Below, one piece after another: positions 33,210 through 42,308 of a stretch of 64,000 nt of DNA. A program made the position numbers and the translations under genes. Under the pieces are notes generated by a model that made no database searches, had not been told where the DNA came from, and worked only from the letters and a program-made list of their open reading frames with translations. Position 1 is the stretch's first letter. Every line of letters begins with the position of its first letter. Source of the DNA: Paraburkholderia susongensis (GTDB lineage: Bacteria; Pseudomonadota; Gammaproteobacteria; Burkholderiales; Burkholderiaceae); contig NZ_FXAT01000005.1 in NCBI RefSeq assembly GCF_900177725.1, forward strand, positions 1 through 64,000. Reading direction: 5' to 3'.

Positions 33210-34013
33210 TCAGGCGAGTTCGCGCAGGTCAGGACTGTCGCGCAGGAGTTGCTGGTAGAGCCCCTGAAAGTTGAGCCACGCTACATAGTCGGACCCGAGT
33301 TGCGCATGCGTTGTCCGCGCGTGCTCATCCGACAGCGGCTCAATCGGACCCGCCGCCTCGGCCAGCAACTGCACCTGGCAACAACGCTCCATTGCAATGA
33401 AACGGTACGCCGCCGCGTCGACCGAAGACCCGACAGTCAGCAGGCCATGATTGAGCAGAACGGCCGCACGCTTCGTGCCCATCGTCTCCGCGATCCGGCG
33501 ACCTTCTTCGGTGGCGAGCACGACTACGTCACCACGAAATAGCACATGGTCCTCATGGAACAGACAGGCTTCCTGATTGAGCGGAGCAAGCAGCCGGGCG
33601 CGCGCTGAAAATGCGCGACCAGCAGTCGTATGCGTATGGGCTGCTGCGACGACATCGGGATTCGCACCGTGGATGCCGCAGTGAATCGCTGCCGCAGCGG
33701 CGTTGACGGGGCCGGTCCCATGATAAACATTGGCCTCCTCGTCGATGCAAACGAGGTCGTCCGGATGGATTGACGAAAAATGCTGCGCATACGGATTGAC
33801 CCAGAAACGGTCGTGAAACTCCGGATCGCGGACCGTGATATGTCCGGCGATGCCTTCGGCCAGGCCGAATCGCGCGAAGATGCGAAATGCCGCGGCGAGT
33901 TTGAGCTTGCGATGTTGCCGCTCAGCGTCGAGGCTGGCGAATACCGGCGGCTCCGGCAAGCGTCCGCCGATCGGTTTGGGGATCTGCAACTCGCGGACTT
34001 CCGCGTGGCCCAT
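33210..34013 (-). CDS. Class II aldolase/adducin family protein
   Basis: A 267-residue class II aldolase-like protein. Seen: GLAEGIAGHITVRDPE near the start, VVAAAHTHTTAGRAFS with the zinc HxH, and AAVLLNHGLLTVGSSVD with the third His. Relatives cleave L-fuculose or L-ribulose phosphates, while this longer adducin-like subgroup is found in catabolic clusters and is mostly uncharacterised. The ATG at 34013 has AAGGAG 6 bases upstream, which itself lies just inside an alternative ATG at 34028. It is divergent from an HxlR regulator and convergent with the GcvA-like LysR gene. Confidence 0.87.
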   Translation of the reverse strand: MGHAEVRELQIPKPIGGRLPEPPVFASLDAERQHRKLKLAAAFRIFARFGLAEGIAGHITVRDPEFHDRFWVNPYAQHFSSIHPDDLVCIDEEANVYHGTGPVNAAAAAIHCGIHGANPDVVAAAHTHTTAGRAFSARARLLAPLNQEACLFHEDHVLFRGDVVVLATEEGRRIAETMGTKRAAVLLNHGLLTVGSSVDAAAYRFIAMERCCQVQLLAEAAGPIEPLSDEHARTTHAQLGSDYVAWLNFQGLYQQLLRDSPDLRELA

Positions 34014-34295
34014 GACATGCTCCTTCATGCTGGTCGGAGTCCTGATTTTCGTCTGCACAGAGCACGCAGTCCATCGACGATTTGTCACAGGATCGCTTCT
34101 TGCGCTCACAATGCGCGGCAGAAGTACTTCAATCACAGCGTTTCGATAGTCATGCGATACTCGCTGTTCGACAAACGGCACTCGTGCCGGATGCTTTCGA
34201 GGAACTGGCGCATACTGATCAGGCGAACACGCCAATCATCATGTCAGCCCATTCCGGCGACCGTAAAACACTTCGTGGCTCCGGCACTTTCTCCC

Positions 34296-34742
34296 ATGGA
34301 CACAATTTACGACGATACGCATTGCGCCGACGACAATGCGCAAAAGAAAACCGATGATCTTGCGCGCGACATCATTGAGCAGATCGCGGACAAATGGAGC
34401 ATCCTGGTAATCGATGCGCTTGGGACTCTTGGCGAGATGCGTTTTTCGCGCCTACGCGAGCAGATCGATGGTGTCAGTCAGAAGATGCTCACGAAGACCT
34501 TGCGTCAACTCGAGCGCGACGGCCTCGTGTCGCGCCACGTGCATCCGGTCATCCCACCGCGGGTCGACTATCGGCTGACGCCGCTCGGCAAGAGCCTTCT
34601 GGAAAAAATCTGCGGGATCTGGGAGTGGGCCGAAACTCACACGACCGAAATGGAAGCGGCGCGCCTGCAATTCGATCGAAAGGAAAGCGGGCCGATACCG
34701 CATGGTCACACGACGGGGCGACCCATTGGAGGATACGGTTAA
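34296..34742 (+). CDS. HxlR-family winged-helix regulator
   Basis: A 148-residue MarR-like regulator of the HxlR family: IIEQIADKWSILVIDALGTL, the FSRLREQIDGVSQKMLTKTL recognition helix and RQLERDGLVSRHVHPVIPPR wing, then VDYRLTPLGKSLL. Family members often sense aldehydes or thiol-reactive compounds. The start is the ATG at 34296; the long frame upstream overlaps the divergent aldolase gene. It is divergent from the class II aldolase gene and 94 bases ahead of a metallo-beta-lactamase-fold gene. A short CGGCAC-TC-GTGCCG palindrome lies at 34176-34189 in the shared upstream region. Confidence 0.88.
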   Translation: MDTIYDDTHCADDNAQKKTDDLARDIIEQIADKWSILVIDALGTLGEMRFSRLREQIDGVSQKMLTKTLRQLERDGLVSRHVHPVIPPRVDYRLTPLGKSLLEKICGIWEWAETHTTEMEAARLQFDRKESGPIPHGHTTGRPIGGYG

Positions 34743-34836
34743 AGCTTCGCGGCACGCGCGGCGAACGCCAGCGGCTCGCTCTGGATCAGCGCAGCAGACT
34801 GTGTCAGAGTAGCTTCTCGATTACTACCGAAGCCCA

Positions 34837-35610
34837 ATGACTATGCTGCCGATTGCCGACCGATGGTTCGAGATAAAACGTATCAGTGACGATATCACCC
34901 TGCTCTGGGAACCTCATGTCGTGCCGCTGATGCGCTGCAATATCTGGCATGTGCGAGGTCGCGACCGCGACCTGATGATAGATACCGGAATGGGCATCGC
35001 CAGTTTGCGGGATGCGGCCCAGCGTCTGTTGCAGAACAACGTGACAGCCGTGGCGACGCATACCCATTCGGATCATATCGGCGGACATCATGAGTTTGCC
35101 CATACGCTGGTCCACGAACTGGAGGCCGATAATCTGCGTTCGCCACGCGAGCGCGGCACGCTGCTGGCATCGGTGCTGGGCGAGAAGGCAATACGCCGGT
35201 ATCGTGAAGCGGGCTATCCGTTCGACGGCGATCTGATCACGGCCCTGCCCAGCGCGGAATACGTGATGTCCGACTATGCGATACGCGCGGCAACGGTCAC
35301 GGAAATCGTCAAGGAAGGGAATATCGTCGACCTCGGCAACCGGCATTTCGAGGTACTGCATCTACCTGGCCACTCACCGGGCAGCATCGGTCTGTGGGAA
35401 GCGGCAACCGGCACCCTGTTTTCCGGCGATGCCATCTACGACGGCCCGCTTCTGGATGAAATCGGCGGCGCCGATATCCCAACCTACGTGCGCACGATGA
35501 AGCGGTTGCGCGAATTGCCCGTGCAGGTCGTGCACGCGGGACACGACACCAGCTTCGGGCGAGAACGGCTCGTCGAGTTGGTGGATGCCTATCTGGCCAG
35601 GCGCGCATGA
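34837..35610 (+). CDS. Metallo-beta-lactamase-fold hydrolase
   Basis: A 257-residue MBL-fold protein with a complete metal site: THTHSDHIGGHHEF (HxHxDH), HLPGHSPGSIGLWE, LFSGDAIYDG and a C-terminal VVHAGHDTS. Such enzymes hydrolyse thioesters, lactones or other esters; the glyoxalase-II-like layout does not fix a substrate. The ATG at 34837 gives a normal length. It follows the HxlR gene on the same strand and may be its target. Cytoplasmic, no signal peptide. Confidence 0.87.
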   Translation: MTMLPIADRWFEIKRISDDITLLWEPHVVPLMRCNIWHVRGRDRDLMIDTGMGIASLRDAAQRLLQNNVTAVATHTHSDHIGGHHEFAHTLVHELEADNLRSPRERGTLLASVLGEKAIRRYREAGYPFDGDLITALPSAEYVMSDYAIRAATVTEIVKEGNIVDLGNRHFEVLHLPGHSPGSIGLWEAATGTLFSGDAIYDGPLLDEIGGADIPTYVRTMKRLRELPVQVVHAGHDTSFGRERLVELVDAYLARRA

Positions 35611-35667
35611 GCCTGGTCGGCAACACGCACGACTGCAAAGCCGTGCGCAACTAGCGATAAAAACGAA

Positions 35668-35814
35668 TCAGGCCGTGCGCTTGCGCCGGGTCGGCGGGAG
35701 CGTCCATTCATCGCCCTCCTCGACGTGTTCCGTCAGCTTTTCCGCAGCGACAGCTGCGGACAGAACCTGCACGACGGTAGCCCCATGATCAGCAATTTCT
35801 ATCGGCTGCGTGGG
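35668..35814 (-). pseudogene. Possible C-terminal fragment of an unknown gene
   Basis: The minus strand is open in this stretch and ends at a TGA at 35668-35670. The reading (HGATVVQVLSAAVAAEKLTE, ending DEWTLPPTRRKRTA) is coding-like in composition, but there is no start codon and no recognisable domain. It may be what is left of a deleted gene in the 365-base gap between the MBL and MFS genes. The rest of the gap appears empty apart from the MFS leader. Confidence 0.25.
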
Positions 35815-35975
35815 TCACTTTCAATTATCTCCAATCCAACCCGCGCTTTTATACTCGCTTCCAACCAGCATGAAACAGGCGCCCGCCGCATGGCGGACCA
35901 CTCGTTCATACATCGACCGATGCGCAACGCGCGAGGCGCGTACCAACGTCCGAATCGCGAATCAGGAGAGCAGGC

Positions 35976-37277
35976 ATGAGCAGAGCACCAGCCGCGGTTG
36001 TGGCGTACGCCCAGCCGAAGACATCGGTTCGCTGGAAGATTTTTCTCATCATGTTGCTGCTGGTGACGGTCAACTACATCGATCGCGCATCGCTGTCCGT
36101 CGCGATGCCGATGATCGCGGGCGAGTTCACGCTTACGCCGGTGATGCAGGGCCTCATCATGAGTTCATTCTTCTGGTCATACACGCTGATGCAGATTCCG
36201 GGCGGCATGGCCGTCGATCGTTTCAAGCCGCGCCTCGTGCTCGCGCTGTGCACCTTGCTGTGGGGCGCATTCCAGGGGCTTGGCGCCCTGACGACCAACG
36301 CGATGTCCCTGCTCGCGACGAGACTTGGACTCGGTGTGGCGGAAGCGCCTGTGGCCTCGGCGGGAGGCGCGCTCAATGCGATGTGGCTCACGCAGCATGA
36401 GCGGGTTCGCGGCGCATCGCTGATGGACGGTGGCTCGCCGCTCGGCGCAGCGCTTGGCTCGGTTCTGATCACCTGGCTCATCACGGTCGCGCATTCATGG
36501 CGCGCAGCGTTCGCAATCGCCGGCGTCGGCACGGTCCTGTGCGGCATAGGCGCCTGGTACTACGTGAAGAATCAACCGCGCGATCACGCGGGAGTCAACG
36601 AGGCCGAAGCGGAATACATCGAACTGGCCCGACGCAAGGAAGACGAGAAGGAAGCCCAAAACCTGTCGGGCAACGCGCTCGATTTCTTCCGATATCGTTC
36701 AGTGCTGCTGATGTTCATCGGCTTCATGTGTTGCACGACGCTTTACTACGGGCTGTTGACCTGGATGCCCACCTATTTGCAGAAAGCCCAGGGCTTCAAC
36801 ATTCAACAAATGGGCGGCGCCAGCTTCGTGATCTTCTTCTGCGGCTTCGTCGGCGAACTCTCCGGTGCCTACGTCGCCGACAAGTGGCTCGCGAGCGGCG
36901 CCGCGCCGAACCGCGTGATGCGCACTTTCTTCGGTATCGCCGGCGTGATTGCCACGATTGCGGTGTTTTCGGTGGCCCATGCGACGAGCCCGAGCATGGT
37001 CGTGATCCTGCTGTCGATTACCCTGTTTTTTCTGCGGTGGGGCGGTCTGTACTGGTCGATTCCCGCGATGCTCGCCTCGCGCAACAAGGTCGGCACGCTC
37101 GGCGGACTGCTCAATTTCGGCGGGAATATCGGCGGCATGGTGATCCCGATTGCGATCGGTGCAATCGTTCAATTTACGGGCTCCTATTTCCTCGCGCTGA
37201 TGTGTTTCGCCGCAATGGGTGTCGGCCTTCTGCTCTGTTCGATCGGAATCGACTACGAGACCAAGATCCCGGTTTGA
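35976..37277 (+). CDS. MFS transporter, D-galactonate/glucarate-like
   Basis: A 433-residue ACS-family carrier: LLVTVNYIDRASLSVAMPMI (helix 1), SYTLMQIPGGMAVDRFKPR and a FFWSYTLMQIPGG loop typical of hexuronate, galactonate and glucarate importers. AGGAG precedes the ATG. Forty-seven bases later comes a glutamate-cyclase-family gene on the same strand, so this carrier probably imports its substrate or precursor. Cargo is not fixed by sequence. Confidence 0.88.
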   Translation: MSRAPAAVVAYAQPKTSVRWKIFLIMLLLVTVNYIDRASLSVAMPMIAGEFTLTPVMQGLIMSSFFWSYTLMQIPGGMAVDRFKPRLVLALCTLLWGAFQGLGALTTNAMSLLATRLGLGVAEAPVASAGGALNAMWLTQHERVRGASLMDGGSPLGAALGSVLITWLITVAHSWRAAFAIAGVGTVLCGIGAWYYVKNQPRDHAGVNEAEAEYIELARRKEDEKEAQNLSGNALDFFRYRSVLLMFIGFMCCTTLYYGLLTWMPTYLQKAQGFNIQQMGGASFVIFFCGFVGELSGAYVADKWLASGAAPNRVMRTFFGIAGVIATIAVFSVAHATSPSMVVILLSITLFFLRWGGLYWSIPAMLASRNKVGTLGGLLNFGGNIGGMVIPIAIGAIVQFTGSYFLALMCFAAMGVGLLLCSIGIDYETKIPV

Positions 37278-37324
37278 GCGATCGCCGCGCCTCGCATCAA
37301 CAACGTTGTTACTGGGAATGGAAC

Positions 37325-38266
37325 ATGGGAATAGCGAAAATCGAAGACATCATCGGCCAAACCGTCCGGCGCGACATTGGCCGCATGAAGCGGTTCGTCG
37401 AAGGTCAACTCGAAGCGGCCGCGCGTTCGATCATGAGCACGCCGAACGCGCACGTCGGCATCGTGACTGGCTTCTTCATACGCAATGCCGTCCCGCCCTC
37501 GCCTGAGACCGACGGTCTGGGCGGCATGGCCCATCTGGCCGCTGCACTTTCGAATCTCGGCATTCCGGTGACCGTGATCTCGGACGCACCATGCTGTAAG
37601 GCGGTCTGGGCCGTCACCACTGAATTGCCGAAGGATGTCGCGTTCGAAATCACCTCGGTGAGCGCGGCATCGGTCAAGTCGCTCAGAGCCCGGCTAAGCG
37701 ATGCGCCACGTCCGGTCACCCATATGATCGCGATCGAGCGCGTGTCGCCCGCAAGCGACGGCAAGCCGCACCGCGAGTACGGCGCGGACATGTCCGACGA
37801 TACCGCTCCGCTGCATCTTCTGTTCGAGGACCCGGAGTGGTCGCGCCCGTGGGTCACGATCGGCATCGGCGACGGCGGCAATGAAATCGGCATGGGCGTG
37901 CTGCCCGAGCAGATCATCCACCACGACATTCCCAACGGCCCGTTGATCAGTGCGGCCATTCCCGCGGACTACCTGATCGTGTCCAGCGTATCGAACTGGG
38001 GCGGCTGGGGCCTTGTGTCCGCCATGGCGATGGTCGCCCCGCGAGACGTGGCGGCGCGGCTGCTGACAGATTTCACGCCAGAGCGCGACCGGGCATATCT
38101 GACTGCGGCCGTCGATATCGGGCAGGCAGTCGACGATAGCCGCATCGACCGGCCCGCGACGCCGAAGATGAGCGTCGACCGGCTTTCGTGGGAACAGCAT
38201 GCACAAGTGCTGAGTGAGCTCAGGGCGCACGTTGACGGATATCTGGCAGAGCCGTCGCACGCGTAA
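37325..38266 (+). CDS. D-glutamate cyclase family protein (DUF4392)
   Basis: A 313-residue protein of the glutamate-cyclase (DUF4392) family, whose mitochondrial member interconverts D-glutamate and 5-oxo-D-proline. Seen: VGIVTGFFIRNAVPPSPETD, GLGGMAHLAAALSNLGIPVT, and the glycine/acid-rich VTIGIGDGGNEIGMGVLPEQ, the family signature, plus VSSVSNWGGWGLVSAMAM. It sits between an MFS carrier gene and a LysR gene and probably acts on an imported D-amino acid or lactam. The cyclase name is by family; the reaction here is untested. Confidence 0.82.
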   Translation: MGIAKIEDIIGQTVRRDIGRMKRFVEGQLEAAARSIMSTPNAHVGIVTGFFIRNAVPPSPETDGLGGMAHLAAALSNLGIPVTVISDAPCCKAVWAVTTELPKDVAFEITSVSAASVKSLRARLSDAPRPVTHMIAIERVSPASDGKPHREYGADMSDDTAPLHLLFEDPEWSRPWVTIGIGDGGNEIGMGVLPEQIIHHDIPNGPLISAAIPADYLIVSSVSNWGGWGLVSAMAMVAPRDVAARLLTDFTPERDRAYLTAAVDIGQAVDDSRIDRPATPKMSVDRLSWEQHAQVLSELRAHVDGYLAEPSHA

Positions 38267-38329
38267 GCGTCACTCCTTTCTGATTTCGGGTGCGCGCCCG
38301 GCTGGACGAAGAGCGCGCACGCACACATG

Positions 38330-38512
38330 CTAAAAGCCGTAAAGCCTCGCGGGATTATTGACGAGGATTCGATGGCGCGTCGCGTCGGGCGGCTGCAATT
38401 GCGCTGACGGATCGACGGGATAGCGCGCATCGTAGATGTGGTGATGACTGTCGGTCGCCTTTTGCGGAACGGGCAGGCGTCGGCAGCCCGTTGCGGCCGA
38501 CGCCTGCCTGCT
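38330..38512 (-). pseudogene. Collapsed amidohydrolase (PDC-hydrolase-like) remnant
   Basis: The minus strand, open from 38512 to a TAG at 38330-38332, reads LPVPQKATDSHHHIYDARYP then PVDPSAQLQPPDAT, the start of 2-pyrone-4,6-dicarboxylate-hydrolase-like amidohydrolases with their metal-binding HxH, and passes straight into HRILVNNPARLYGF, the usual C-terminus of the same family. About 200 residues of the barrel are missing at an in-frame junction near 38370. It is a deletion remnant, not a working enzyme. Confidence 0.7.
38472..38508. terminator. 13-bp stem hairpin
   Basis: GGCAGGCGTCGGC (38472-38484) and GCCGACGCCTGCC (38496-38508) are perfectly complementary around an 11-base loop. It lies 206 bases after the glutamate-cyclase stop and overlaps the start of the amidohydrolase remnant. 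It has no T-run. It may terminate transcription from the left or be a dispersed palindromic repeat. Confidence 0.45.
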
Positions 38513-38647
38513 TCAAGCGACATCTCCTTTGCCCGGCAGATCAATCGGAGCACGAGATCGCGCGGCCGCAAATGATCATCAACGCACTACGTTTCGGCGC
38601 GACGAAAAGAGCGGCTCAGTATACGAACGAAAATTGTCCGGGAGATA

Positions 38648-38672
38648 ATCAAAGTTAGCAACGCCCTTTGAT
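38648..38672. promoter_or_regulatory. Inverted repeat upstream of LysR gene
   Basis: ATCAAAG and CTTTGAT are perfect arms around 11 bases, 14 bases before the LysR start at 38687. The spacing fits a LysR-type or other dimer operator, so self-control by the downstream gene is likely. Confidence 0.5.
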
Positions 38673-38686
38673 AGAAACTCCCGATC

Positions 38687-39586
38687 ATGCGCATTTCTCT
38701 CCAGCAAATTGAAACCTTTTATTGGGTCGCGCGATTAGGCGGATTTCATGCGGCAGCGCGCCATCAGCATCTCACGCAGCCGACCATTTCCGCACGAATG
38801 CAGGAGTTCGAAGAGCATCTTGGTGTGCAGCTCTTCACGCGCAGCCGCCCGCGTTCCGAACTCACGCGGGCGGGCCGCGAGGCGCTCGGCAATGCCGAAC
38901 AGGTCCTGAAGCTGGCGGAAAAGCTCGAACAGATTGCGAAGCGTACCGACCCCATGTATGGGCTGCTCCGTCTCGGCGCGATCGAGTCCATCGCCCATGC
39001 GGGGCTTGCTGATCTGCTGACGCAGCTGAAGACGCGATATCCGCAGATGAAGATCGAACTCACAATCGATCTGGGGATCGTACTCGGCAGCAAGCTTGCC
39101 GCGCACGAACTGGACATCGCGATACTGAACGATTCCACCGACGCACCTCACGTCGTCGAGACTGCTATCGGCTACACCGATCTGCACTGGGTTGCGTCGC
39201 CGCAACTCGTGCCCAGTTGCAATGTCACGCCCCAGGAGCTTGCGTCGGTACCGATCATCACCGTTTCGCAACCCTCCTCGAACCATTCGCTGGTGATGAA
39301 CTGGTTCCGCGGCGCCGGTTGCTATCCGGACAACGTCAGCTCATGCAACTCCCTGTCCATGATGTCGCGGCTGGTCGCGGCCGGACATGCGGCCGCCGTG
39401 CTGTCGCCCGCGATCATGCGCACGGAGATCGACGCCGGATTGATTCATGTGCTGAACACCGAACGGCCGATCACCCAGCAGGGGTTTTTTGTCGCTTATC
39501 AGGAAGAGTGTCTGAGCGGCGCGGATACCATCGTGGAGCTGGCAAAAGAGGTGCTCACGCGCAGCCGCGTGCTGATTCCCTCGTAG
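38687..39586 (+). CDS. LysR-family regulator
   Basis: A 299-residue LysR regulator. HTH: ISLQQIETFYWVARLGGFHA then HQHLTQPTISARMQEFEEHL. The effector domain is complete (GLLRLGAIESIAHAGLADLL). Its N-terminus resembles the tandem LysR at 17198-18091 (both contain QIETFYWVA). It lies downstream of the MFS/glutamate-cyclase pair and the amidohydrolase remnant, and probably regulates one of them or itself through the repeat at 38648-38672. Confidence 0.87.
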   Translation: MRISLQQIETFYWVARLGGFHAAARHQHLTQPTISARMQEFEEHLGVQLFTRSRPRSELTRAGREALGNAEQVLKLAEKLEQIAKRTDPMYGLLRLGAIESIAHAGLADLLTQLKTRYPQMKIELTIDLGIVLGSKLAAHELDIAILNDSTDAPHVVETAIGYTDLHWVASPQLVPSCNVTPQELASVPIITVSQPSSNHSLVMNWFRGAGCYPDNVSSCNSLSMMSRLVAAGHAAAVLSPAIMRTEIDAGLIHVLNTERPITQQGFFVAYQEECLSGADTIVELAKEVLTRSRVLIPS

Positions 39587-39667
39587 CCGGCGGGAGCGCG
39601 CGGACTATTGCGCGCGCTCTCAAAGGGTTTCGGGATGATCGCGAGCGGTGTGCCGCGTGCCGGCGAG

Positions 39668-40714
39668 CTAGACCTTGCGTGGACGTGCCGTCGTGCCGCG
39701 CACGATCAGGTCGGTTGGCACGATGTTCTGCGAACTGACCGGCCGTCCGTCGATTCGCGCGAGCAGATACTCGGCGCTGCGCGCGCCGATTTCATCGGCG
39801 GCGAGCCGCATGGTGGTCAGCGGCGGCGACGTGAAGCTGGAAAACTCGATGTCGTTGATGCCCGCGATCGACAGCTCGCCCGGCACGTCGATGCCTGCTT
39901 CGCGTGCTTCGGCCAGTGCCCCGATCGCCAGCAGATCGGTGCCGCAGATCACCGCGGTAGGACGCTCGGGGCCGTTCATCAGCGCCTTCATCGCCATCTG
40001 GCCTTCAATGATCTTGTGCGGCATCTCGATCAGATGCTCGTGGCGCAACTGCAGTCCACGCGACTGCAGCGCCGCGCGCACGCCGGTGATCCGATCGGCC
40101 GCCCGATCGCTATGCTGCGTCATTTGCGTGATCATGCCGAAGCGCGTATGCCCGAGATCGAGCAGATACTCGGCGAGGCGACGGCCTACCGCGACGTTGT
40201 CGAAGCCGACATACGGATGGTCGTGATCGACTGTCCAGCCATTGACGAGCGGAATCCGCTCCTTCTCGATCAGTTCATAGAGCGCGGGCGAGTGGCTGCG
40301 GCCCACGAGCATCAGCCCAGCGATGCCATCCGCGATCAGGGCGCGGACCTGCTTCAACTCATCTTCCTGATCGTAGTACGAGCATCCGAGCAGCAACGTA
40401 TAGCCGGCTTCCCCGATACGCTTTTGCAGCGCGAACACGCCGATCGCGAAGTTCTGGTTTTCCAGCGAAGGGATCACCGCGCCGATCGTTTTCGAGCGCT
40501 GCGAGGCCAGCGCGCGCGCCGCGGCGTGCGGTGTGTAGCCGAGTTCCCGTGCGATGTCGCGCACACGGCTCTGCAATTCTGCCGCTACCGTTGCTTTACC
40601 GTTCAACACACGCGAAACGGTCGCAGTCGATACTCCTGCCGCGCGCGCGACATCTACCACGGAAATCGCATTCGATTTGCGACGCTGCGCTCTTTTCTTT
40701 GTTTCGTTGGTCAA
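39668..40714 (-). CDS. LacI-family regulator, GntR/IdnR-like
   Basis: A 348-residue LacI regulator. HTH and hinge: SVVDVARAAGVSTATVSRVL, then ELGYTPHAAARALASQRSKT; the periplasmic-binding-like core (PLVNGWTVDHDHPYVGFDNV) follows to the end. The best start is TTG at 40714; there is no ATG before the HTH. Regulators of this group answer to sugars or sugar acids. No carbohydrate gene adjoins it, so its target may be elsewhere. I saw no clear LacI operator (CG-centred palindrome) in the flanking gaps. Confidence 0.87.
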   Translation of the reverse strand: MTNETKKRAQRRKSNAISVVDVARAAGVSTATVSRVLNGKATVAAELQSRVRDIARELGYTPHAAARALASQRSKTIGAVIPSLENQNFAIGVFALQKRIGEAGYTLLLGCSYYDQEDELKQVRALIADGIAGLMLVGRSHSPALYELIEKERIPLVNGWTVDHDHPYVGFDNVAVGRRLAEYLLDLGHTRFGMITQMTQHSDRAADRITGVRAALQSRGLQLRHEHLIEMPHKIIEGQMAMKALMNGPERPTAVICGTDLLAIGALAEAREAGIDVPGELSIAGINDIEFSSFTSPPLTTMRLAADEIGARSAEYLLARIDGRPVSSQNIVPTDLIVRGTTARPRKV

Positions 40715-41144
40715 CTTGCACCCTGCCCGGTGTCGAGGCGCACCACCGCGCCTGCCCTATTCGGCATACTATAACGCGGCATGTTGAGAAATGGCCACCG
40801 CCGGGGGCGCGGACCTTCGCGCCGGTTGGCCCGCCCCGGGTTCACGTCTGACCGTTCAGCCATGCGAGCTGGCGCGGCGGCATTCGAGACCAGCGGGACG
40901 TGTCGATGAACTCCGGCCGCGTGACATTTTGGGTGACGCTCACCCAAAACATCGCGAATTTCAGCGGATTTTAACGATAAATACCGGGAAGTTGCAGAGA
41001 AAAGGCTTGGCGCTCAATGCACGAGTCGCGGCCTCTAGCAAGCCTGCAGCACGTTGATGACGCGGCTCACGAGCAGCGGCCGAGTATTGCGTCCATACTC
41101 GGCCATATGCGCGGAGGCCGCATTTCGCCACCAGCAGGAGCACT
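40715..41144. other. Intergenic region with 9-bp inverted repeat
   Basis: This 430-base gap holds no supportable gene. A perfect repeat TTTTGGGTG-ACGCT-CACCCAAAA lies at 40927-40949, about 195 bases before the SDR start and 212 bases upstream of lacI. It is symmetrical about an odd centre and could be an operator or a hairpin. Confidence 0.45.
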
Positions 41145-42098
41145 ATGCGCAACCCGTGGACCATAAGCGATATTCCGCCGCAGATCGGCAAGCGAGTTCT
41201 CATCACTGGAGCGAATAGCGGCATTGGCTATCACGCCGCACTGACCCTCGCACGCAAAGGCGCGCAAATCGTGCTTGCCTGTCGCGACAGGCAACGCGGA
41301 GAAGCGGCCTTAGCCCGTCTGCACGCCGGCGCGCCCGATGCTCGTGCCGAACTGGCGATTCTCGATCTCGCATCCCTCGCGGCCGTACGCCAGTTCGCGC
41401 AGAGCGAGCTCGCCGCGCAACGCCCCATTCACATTCTGATCAACAACGCAGGCGTCATGGCGCCGCCAGAACGGCTCGAGACTGCCGACGGCTTCGAGTT
41501 GCAGTTTGGCACCAACGTGCTCGGTCATTTCGCACTGACTGCACTGCTGATGCCCGCTCTCGAACGAGCCGCAGCTGAATCGCCCGACCGGCCACGCATC
41601 GTCACGATCGCTTCCATCGCGCACAAGCAAGGACAGATTGATTTCAACGACCTCCAGGCGAAAAAGGCGTATTCGCCGATGCGGTCCTACCGGCAGTCCA
41701 AGCTTGCTGATCTGATGTTCGCGATCGAACTCGATCGGCGTTTGCGCGCTGCCCGCTCCCGTGTCATGTCGGTCGCCGCTCACCCTGGCGTCGCAAACAC
41801 GAATCTGTTTCGAAGCGGAAACCACTCCGCGATTTCCGGAGCTATCCGGGGACTCCTTGGCCATTTCATCGGCGCTGCGCTGAACACCGATCGCGCTGGC
41901 GCGCTGCCGACTCTTTACGCGGCGACTTCGCCCAACGTCAGCGACGGAGGCTACTACGGTCCACAGGGCCTTCTGGAGACACGCGGCAGCGTGATCGGCG
42001 AGGCGAACATCGCGACTCAGGCAAAAGACGCTGCAACTGCCGGACGATTGTGGCAGGTGTGCGAAGAGCTCACGCAAATACGCTTTCGACCGTCGTGA
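41145..42098 (+). CDS. Short-chain dehydrogenase/reductase, retinol-dehydrogenase-like
   Basis: A 317-residue SDR. Seen: cofactor loop RVLITGANSGIGYHAAL, acidic end of strand 3 AILDLASL, NNAGVMAPPER, catalytic Ser in IVTIASIAHK and Tyr/Lys in YRQSKLADLMF. The long form with a C-terminal extension is typical of bacterial retinol-dehydrogenase/protochlorophyllide-reductase-like SDRs, which usually reduce lipophilic ketones or aldehydes with NADPH. Stand-alone gene followed by a convergent small lipoprotein gene. Confidence 0.87.
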   Translation: MRNPWTISDIPPQIGKRVLITGANSGIGYHAALTLARKGAQIVLACRDRQRGEAALARLHAGAPDARAELAILDLASLAAVRQFAQSELAAQRPIHILINNAGVMAPPERLETADGFELQFGTNVLGHFALTALLMPALERAAAESPDRPRIVTIASIAHKQGQIDFNDLQAKKAYSPMRSYRQSKLADLMFAIELDRRLRAARSRVMSVAAHPGVANTNLFRSGNHSAISGAIRGLLGHFIGAALNTDRAGALPTLYAATSPNVSDGGYYGPQGLLETRGSVIGEANIATQAKDAATAGRLWQVCEELTQIRFRPS

Positions 42099-42104
42099 TT
42101 GGCA

Positions 42105-42308
42105 TTACTCTGGACGCGGAAATACGCACAGCGGCGATTTGACGTGCAGGTATTGATTCGCGCAAGGCTGACCGGTGTAATCCACCTCCCCGTTCGAAGC
42201 AGATGATGAGTTGGCGGCCACCGTCGGTATGCCGCCCTGGTCCGCGCAAGCAGCAAGAGAAACGGCGGAGAACATTGCCACAAGAATCTTTAATGTGAAT
42301 GAGCGCAT
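42105..42308 (-). CDS. Small hypothetical lipoprotein
   Basis: A 67-residue protein starting MRSFTLKILVAMFSAVSLAA with a lipobox LAAC at residues 17-20, followed by about 47 polar residues including two more Cys. The signal and lipobox are clear, so export and lipidation are likely; no family is recognised. The ribosome binding site is weak. Convergent with the SDR gene at a distance of 6 bases. Confidence 0.55.
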   Translation of the reverse strand: MRSFTLKILVAMFSAVSLAACADQGGIPTVAANSSSASNGEVDYTGQPCANQYLHVKSPLCVFPRPE

